NCBI RefSeq assembly: GCF_035582795.1
Contig: NC_134371.1
Location: forward strand, 45,859,001-45,923,000
From: Mycteria americana
Taxonomy: Eukaryota > Chordata > Aves > Ciconiiformes > Ciconiidae
Direction: 5' to 3'
Length of the DNA stretch: 64,000 nucleotides
Shown: piece after piece, positions 39,503-64,000 of the stretch
Position numbering within the stretch: position 1 is the stretch's first letter
Layout: each line of letters opens with the position of its first letter
Notes under the pieces: generated by a model
The model's database searches: none
Told to the model about the DNA's origin: nothing
Seen by the model: only the letters and a program-made list of their open reading frames with translations
Translations under genes and position numbers: made by a program

Positions 39503-42500
39503 AAGCTTCTGCAAGTTTAAAGCACTAGAGTTTTATTTTAGGAGAAATTCATAAATCTTTAAAGAAGTTGGATGTTATTCAAGCAGGTACAAAACCTCAA
39601 AGATTCAAGAAAAATCAGTGGTTTTCAAAAACCACAGTTATACCAGGATAAAACAAATAATTCAAAAGCTGTTTGCTCTCCTGAAGAATAGAAGATTTCA
39701 GTCACAAAATTGCAGGAGTTAATAGGGAACTTCCTTATGCTTTATGGACACGTGAGTCCATGGACAGGTGAAGCCCAGGTCTGTGAGATTTTTAAATCCT
39801 TCAAAGCACCAGTGTATGTATCATTGTTGGAGACAGTACTAATGTGACCTGTGTTCATCCACTCAGCCTATTTGTTTTCTGCAGCACCATTTCCCTGCTG
39901 GGCACTTCTATTTCTGCCCTGTAGCTCTTTTTCCTGAGAGTTGTGACATCAGAAAAACTTCAAAACATTTCCTGGGTTTGGTTTTTCGATGCATCACTGC
40001 TCTTGATCTGATGTAAGGTCTGGGCTACAACCTGTACCCAGATCAGTGCTTCCAGCAGCAGTCAATTGTAAGCACTCTATCTTGGTCACGAAAGAGATTA
40101 ATTTGGATGTCTGAAACAAAATTAAACTAAAAAGCAAGCTCAGTGGGAGCTAAATGCAGTGTGGGTAAGTAAACTCTACAATCATGACACTTCTCATGCT
40201 GCTTTAAGAAATACATGGTGAAGTCTCAGTCCTCCAAATACGTTGTACATGTTTAGTACAAACCCACATGAGCAGTCTCTCTGATTACCCTCTGAATGAT
40301 CACTGCCTTCATGTGGCAAGGCTATTTAAAGCTGTGCTGTAAACAAAGCTCAGGTAACAGCCCTGGTCCTAGGAGGTGGTCTGTGCCTTCCAAAATGGTG
40401 ATGTGTCACAGGAAAAGTCAGAATGCAGCTGAAGCATACCCAGCTTAACCTCCATTGACAATATTAAAATATGATTTCTTAATTTGTAAACAATATTTAT
40501 TTGTATTACAGCACCAATCTTTCTGAATTAAGACTTGATGCCTTTTTCATGCTAAACCAGTCCAATGCTGTGTGCTAGAAAAGACAACTACCAGTAAAGA
40601 AAAATATGTGAAAAATAATAAAAGAATCTGAATTTACTGTAGCTTGTTATTATACAATAGTAAGATTCCAAAATATGGGTTTTTTGAAGAATTATTTTAT
40701 AATGATAGTTTGAACTAATTACATCTATATAACAGAGAAAGTATTCATTTTACCCTAAAACAAGAAAAACCACTGAACTTTGTTGCCTTTTAAATATTTA
40801 TTGCCTTTGTGTTTAATTATATCCTCCTCTGTGTGTCCTGAAGATTGCTTCTTCAGGTGACATAAAATTTCTGGACGTACTTAACAGACAATTTTTTAAC
40901 GGTGTAGCAGAATGGGATTTGATCTCATCATTTAAAAATTACTCAACCTCACTTAGGTCACTGGAGTTAAGCCAGAAATGACTTTTGGATCCTGCAGTAG
41001 ACTATTTTCATAATTTTAAGGTTATTATGAAGTGTTTTCTTGCTCACAGAAAGAGAGGTTCGGTATCTAGAGCACACACTGAATCATGCAATTCAGTTGA
41101 GTTATTTTTTAGTCTATTAATAAAATATATCAAGTCGTCTTCTAGCCTCTAAGGTTTTGTGATATTTATAGCACTTCCTCTACGTGGATAGTACTGATGT
41201 AGTTTAAACATTTATTCTACATGTATTGATACATATACTAATTAAAAGCTCTTGTTTTAGTAAGTTAAGTGCATATATTTTTCGAAAATGTTTTTGATGT
41301 TCTGATACTAATCAGTGTTGATATCAGAAAGCCTTATAATACTCAATACAAATAATATAAATGTTACAGATTTAAAAAAAAAAAATCTTATTTTAGATGC
41401 ATATCTTGGGCAAAGATATTTCTTGACTCACCTGTCCTTTGTGGCTCTGCAGTTCCTTCAAGCAAGGTAAAAATTGAAATGCAAGATGAGGACTGTTCTA
41501 AAACTCCTTTTTAACAAACAAGGACTCTATAAATGATACAGCCCCAAAACCTGTCATATAAAACCATTTGTAGAAGAAAAGATAGTTTTGGTAGTGCTAG
41601 CTTCCAAATAATAGGAAAGACTTGTTTTCTCGTTAGAGGTAAAATGAGGCAGAGCTCTGGAACTGTGTTTGTGGTCACGCTGTGTCAGATGTCACTGCAG
41701 TAGGTCACTTAGGCCTGACTGGTGTGTATACCTTTCAACAAGGGCAACAGCTTCCTCACAGATGTGTGTCTAATAGTTTATCTAACATAAACTATTATGT
41801 GTGTTTGTTACACGTACGTAATATATGCATAATGTCTGAGACTCTTACCGCTTTTGTTACTGATATCAGCCAGTTATACTGAAGTCAAAGCATTTAAACC
41901 TTCTGCACAGCTCTATGCTACTTACTATATTTCCAGGGAGACCAGTGCAAATCTGGCATCGTTCGATGAAAAATGAGTTTCACTGTTGCTTCACATCTTG
42001 GATAAACAGTTAGACCAATGAAATACAACCTGTACTTCCAACCTTCTGCCACGCACCCAAGTCAAAGCAGAATCTACTTGCAAATATGAATTGTCTAACC
42101 ATCAGGCTCTATCTGTCTGTTTTCTGTGGCCTACTTTTCCCACACAACTCCTAACAGTATGACACTATAGAAATTATAACTATGCATGATGCACTTACGA
42201 AAGCCAAACCTGCCAAAACTAGCTTTTCCTTGTTACTTCAGGAAGAACAAGTGCATCTTTTTCTCTTTTACTTTGAATTTTGGATTATTGATGCTAACTT
42301 TTCACAAGTGTTAATGACAACTACAAAGTTTTTAGAAAAAATGTCAGTATTCAATTGAGGTTCCCTTCTTGTCTTGATCTTTTATTTGCACCACTACTTA
42401 CTTTAGTCAATAGTCCCCCATCAGACACTACTTTCAACCCACACTGCAGGTAATTATAGCAGATACTCAATCAGTCCACAAGCTTGTATGTATTGCCGCT

Positions 42501-43261
42501 AAAGTAACAGTTACATTTAATTGGTAACAAAAAAAACCTTAAGTGTGTGTATATATGCTATATACATATTCACTCTGAAGCAGTTACCAAAATGTGGTGT
42601 CTGTCATTATGCTGCTAGGAAACCATTAACACTCAATGCCTGCAGGTTCCTGTGAGTGCTTGCATATAGCTTTACTGATCATGTGGAAATGATTAGCTGA
42701 CGTTGAACAGCTAAATGTTCACAATATAGGGTAAAACTGCTTGAGGTCAACTTAAGTGTATGCTTCAGGTATTTGGTGTTAATTTTTGAATGGTTCTAGT
42801 TCATACATGGTGTTAATATACAAGTACAGTATTTAGTAGGATATTCATCATATAAGAAAATAACTACTTCATCAAGACCTCAGACAATGACAATGCTGGA
42901 TATTAGAAACCTAGTGATATGCAATGGGAGCTTAAGGTAGCACTCTTTCATTCCCGCTTATGTCATATTTCTATGTATTGTATTCAGTAACTAGTACAGA
43001 TAGTTATTACTTGCCTGTTCTGATTAGTGATAAAAGAGAATGTTGCACCCGCTGTACGTTATTAGATAGAGATGTAAGGATGATTGTATGAGTAGAAAAA
43101 CAAAATCAAAGGCCATACTACTTAGCAGTATTACATTGCTGGGATGCAGTGACCTCAGCAACATTCACTCTCCTTATTCTGGAAAGGAGTAAAGTGTGTT
43201 CAGACTCTGCCTATTTCAATGCACAATGTTAGCTGTACTACCAAAGTAACATGTTCATATT

Positions 43262-44180
43262 TGGACCTGTCTTGTTTAACATATTTATCAGTTAGGTGGA
43301 GGTAGCAGAGTACACTCTCAACTTTCCAGATGATGCCAAACTGTGGGGGATCACCTGGTGTGCTCAAGTGCAGGGCTGCCATTCAGAGAGGCTGGAGGAA
43401 TGGGGTGACGGGGACCTGATGAAATTCAGTAAGGACAAATGTGAAGTACTGCACGTAGGAAGGAATAGCCCCTTGCAACGATACACGCCAGGGAGCAGCT
43501 CTGCTTAGAAGGACCTGGGGTCTTGGCAGAGAGCAAGCTGAGGATGGGCCAGCGGTGTGTCCTGGTAGTAAACAAGGCCAGCAGCATCCTGGGCAGTATG
43601 AACAGGAACATGGCCAGCAGATGGAGAGGAGTGATTATTCCCTCCTACTCTGCACAAGCTAGGCTGTATTTAGACATTCCAGTCCAGTTCTGGGCTCCCC
43701 AATACCTGAAAGACATGGATAAACTGGAGAGTTCAGCAGAGGGGCCACCAAGATGCCAGGCGGCTGGAGCACTTGCTCTGTGAGGAGAGGCTGAGGAAAC
43801 TCAGCTTGCTCAACTGGGAGAAAAGAAGGCTTTGTGGGGACCTAAAAGGACGCCTCCACCTTCCTGGTACCTACAGAGGGTTTATAAAGAACATAGGGTC
43901 AGGCTTCTTGTAGTGGGGCACGGTGGGAGGATAAGAATCACCAGGCACAAATTTAAATGAGAATGGCTCAGAGTGGATCAAAAGGGAAAAGCTTCCTTCC
44001 TGTGAGGACAGTCAGGCTGTAGAGCAGGCCGCCTGGGGAGGATGTCCAGTCTCTGTCTCAGGTCTGAATAAAGACCTGACCAACCTGGTCCAAGTTCATG
44101 GCTGAGCTTGCTTTGAGGAGGAGGTTGAACCACAGACTCCCTGAGGTCCCTTCCCATCCCACTTATTCTGTGATTCTATG
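43262..44180 (+). mobile_element. CR1 LINE, 5'-truncated copy with 3' end
   Basis: The C-terminal part of the CR1 reverse transcriptase is recognisable in broken frames: DDAKLWG near 43330, FSKDKCEVLHVGRN near 43425, and VQFWAPQYLKDMDKLE near 43685. After it comes the standard CR1 3' UTR and the avian-type tail TTCTGTGATTCTATG at about 44166-44180. Frameshifts and stops make it inactive. The strand is the same as SLC25A24, whose promoter lies about 500 bp downstream. Confidence 0.92.
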
Positions 44181-44750
44181 AACCTATAATGCAATCATGC
44201 AAAAGTCATAGTAGTGTCTAGCCCTTTTTCAAACACCAATTAGTCTATGGTCAGACAACGTAGCACATTAGCTTTATTAATTACGCTTTGAGCAAGGCTA
44301 CTAAGTTTCTGCGATAAGGCTGGAATGCACTTTCCACGGCTGTGTATTGACTGACTACGCACCAGGAGAGCAAGACTCATTTCAGTGGCTCTTGTTTTCA
44401 CTGCAGCTCTTGCACAGAGAGCCTACTTGCTGACATGTTCTATCCATTTGTTCTTACACCAGTTGTGTCATTTAAGTAGTTCCTTTTGCATTTCCTTCAC
44501 TGATTTATTTATGAAGCAATTATGAAGCAAAACCCCTTGAAGTTTCCTTCTTCTAGTCGTTGTTCTGTTAGGCTAAACAAGACAAGCTCTTTCAGAGACT
44601 GCCCTTCTGGTCTCTAGACTAAAGGCTCTTCACACATCTTCAACCCAGACCTCAACCGTTGGTGACTAGAATGAGCCAGAGTATCCAAGTTAGGGCTTTT
44701 GCAGCGTTATTGGTATTTCTCGACTTGTACTGGAGACATTTAGCCGGATA
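44181..44750. other. DNA between CR1 copy and SLC25A24 CpG island
   Basis: About 570 bp of unremarkable sequence just upstream of the island. Nothing specific is recognised. Confidence 0.6.
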
Positions 44751-45035
44751 CAACCGCGTAAATGCGGAAGGGAGAGCTGAGGCGAGCCTGAGGGGCTGCA
44801 GCTGCCGCCCGCCCGCGCTCTTCCCTCAGCGGCTCGTTTCCCGCCGCCCGCTGCCCAGCCCCTGCGGGCGCTCCCCGCCCTCCCTCCTCCCCCTCGCCGC
44901 TGAGGCGGGTCCGGGCCGCCTCCTCCTCTGGCAGCGGCGGGCGTTGGCAGCAGCACAGGCACTGCCTCCCGTCCGCGCCCAGCCCGCAGGAGCCGAGGGG
45001 CGAGCGTCTCGCTGCCCGTACCGCACGGCCCTGCC

Positions 45036-64000
<18,965 letters not shown>

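Larger units (their letters stand above)
37101..43261. other. Intergenic interval between two divergent genes (left part)
   Basis: No exon is recognised. It holds a GC-rich island at 38685-39150, a 40-bp tandem duplication at 39423-39502 and AT-rich DNA. It separates the FAM102B and SLC25A24 promoters, so regulatory elements for both are likely here but cannot be identified by eye. Confidence 0.65.

Noticed and set aside
43200-43783. Open frames of 60-86 codons near 43.2-43.8 kb as a separate gene
   Set aside because: They are broken pieces of CR1 reverse transcriptase within the LINE copy.

Overview
This is a stretch of vertebrate nuclear DNA, most likely from a bird. It is AT-rich with two sharp CpG islands, the genes are split by GT-AG introns, and the interspersed repeats are mostly CR1 LINE 3' ends. 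One CR1 copy ends in the typical avian 'TTCTGTGATTCTATG' tail. There is no bacterial, phage or CRISPR content. The species cannot be named from the sequence alone.

Three protein genes are supported. (1) At the left edge lie the last two coding exons of a + strand gene, probably HENMT1 (small-RNA 3'-end 2'-O-methyltransferase), exons 1-36 and 1981-2391. (2) A complete - strand gene, FAM102B (EEIG2), starts at 36546 in a CpG island and ends at 10060. I traced 11 coding exons by splice signals and reading phase; they join into 360 codons plus a stop, which is the family length. (3) SLC25A24, the calcium-regulated mitochondrial ATP-Mg/phosphate carrier SCaMC-1, is on the + strand. It starts at 45036 in a second CpG island, and its first eight coding exons (367 codons) run to 63556. 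The remaining roughly 110 codons lie beyond the window.

Layout: 1-2.8 kb is the tail of HENMT1; 2.8-10 kb holds no coding sequence and presumably contains the FAM102B 3' UTR and a short convergent intergenic gap; 10-36.5 kb is FAM102B, with a 15.4 kb first intron; 36.6-45.0 kb is the interval between two divergent promoters; 45-64 kb is SLC25A24, with a 10.9 kb first intron. Order and relative orientation (HENMT1 and FAM102B tail-to-tail, FAM102B and SLC25A24 head-to-head) match the human 1p13.3 arrangement as I know it. The three genes share no obvious pathway; they are syntenic neighbours.

Repeats: a long 3' CR1 fragment at 43.3-44.2 kb, shorter CR1 pieces near 26.5, 30.1 and 53.0 kb, older CR1-like or unclassified ancient repeats near 16.9 and 21.6 kb, a GC-rich degenerate minisatellite at 27.1-27.5 kb next to a (TA)n run, and GC-rich islands at 27.5-28.1, 38.7-39.15 and 54.9-55.15 kb that may be LTR remnants. 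I see no evidence of a novel biological system. The points most worth a second look are the minisatellite/GC-rich block, an intron of SLC25A24 combining a weak donor, a hairpin and an A13G15 tract, and two antisense open-frame clusters inside SLC25A24.
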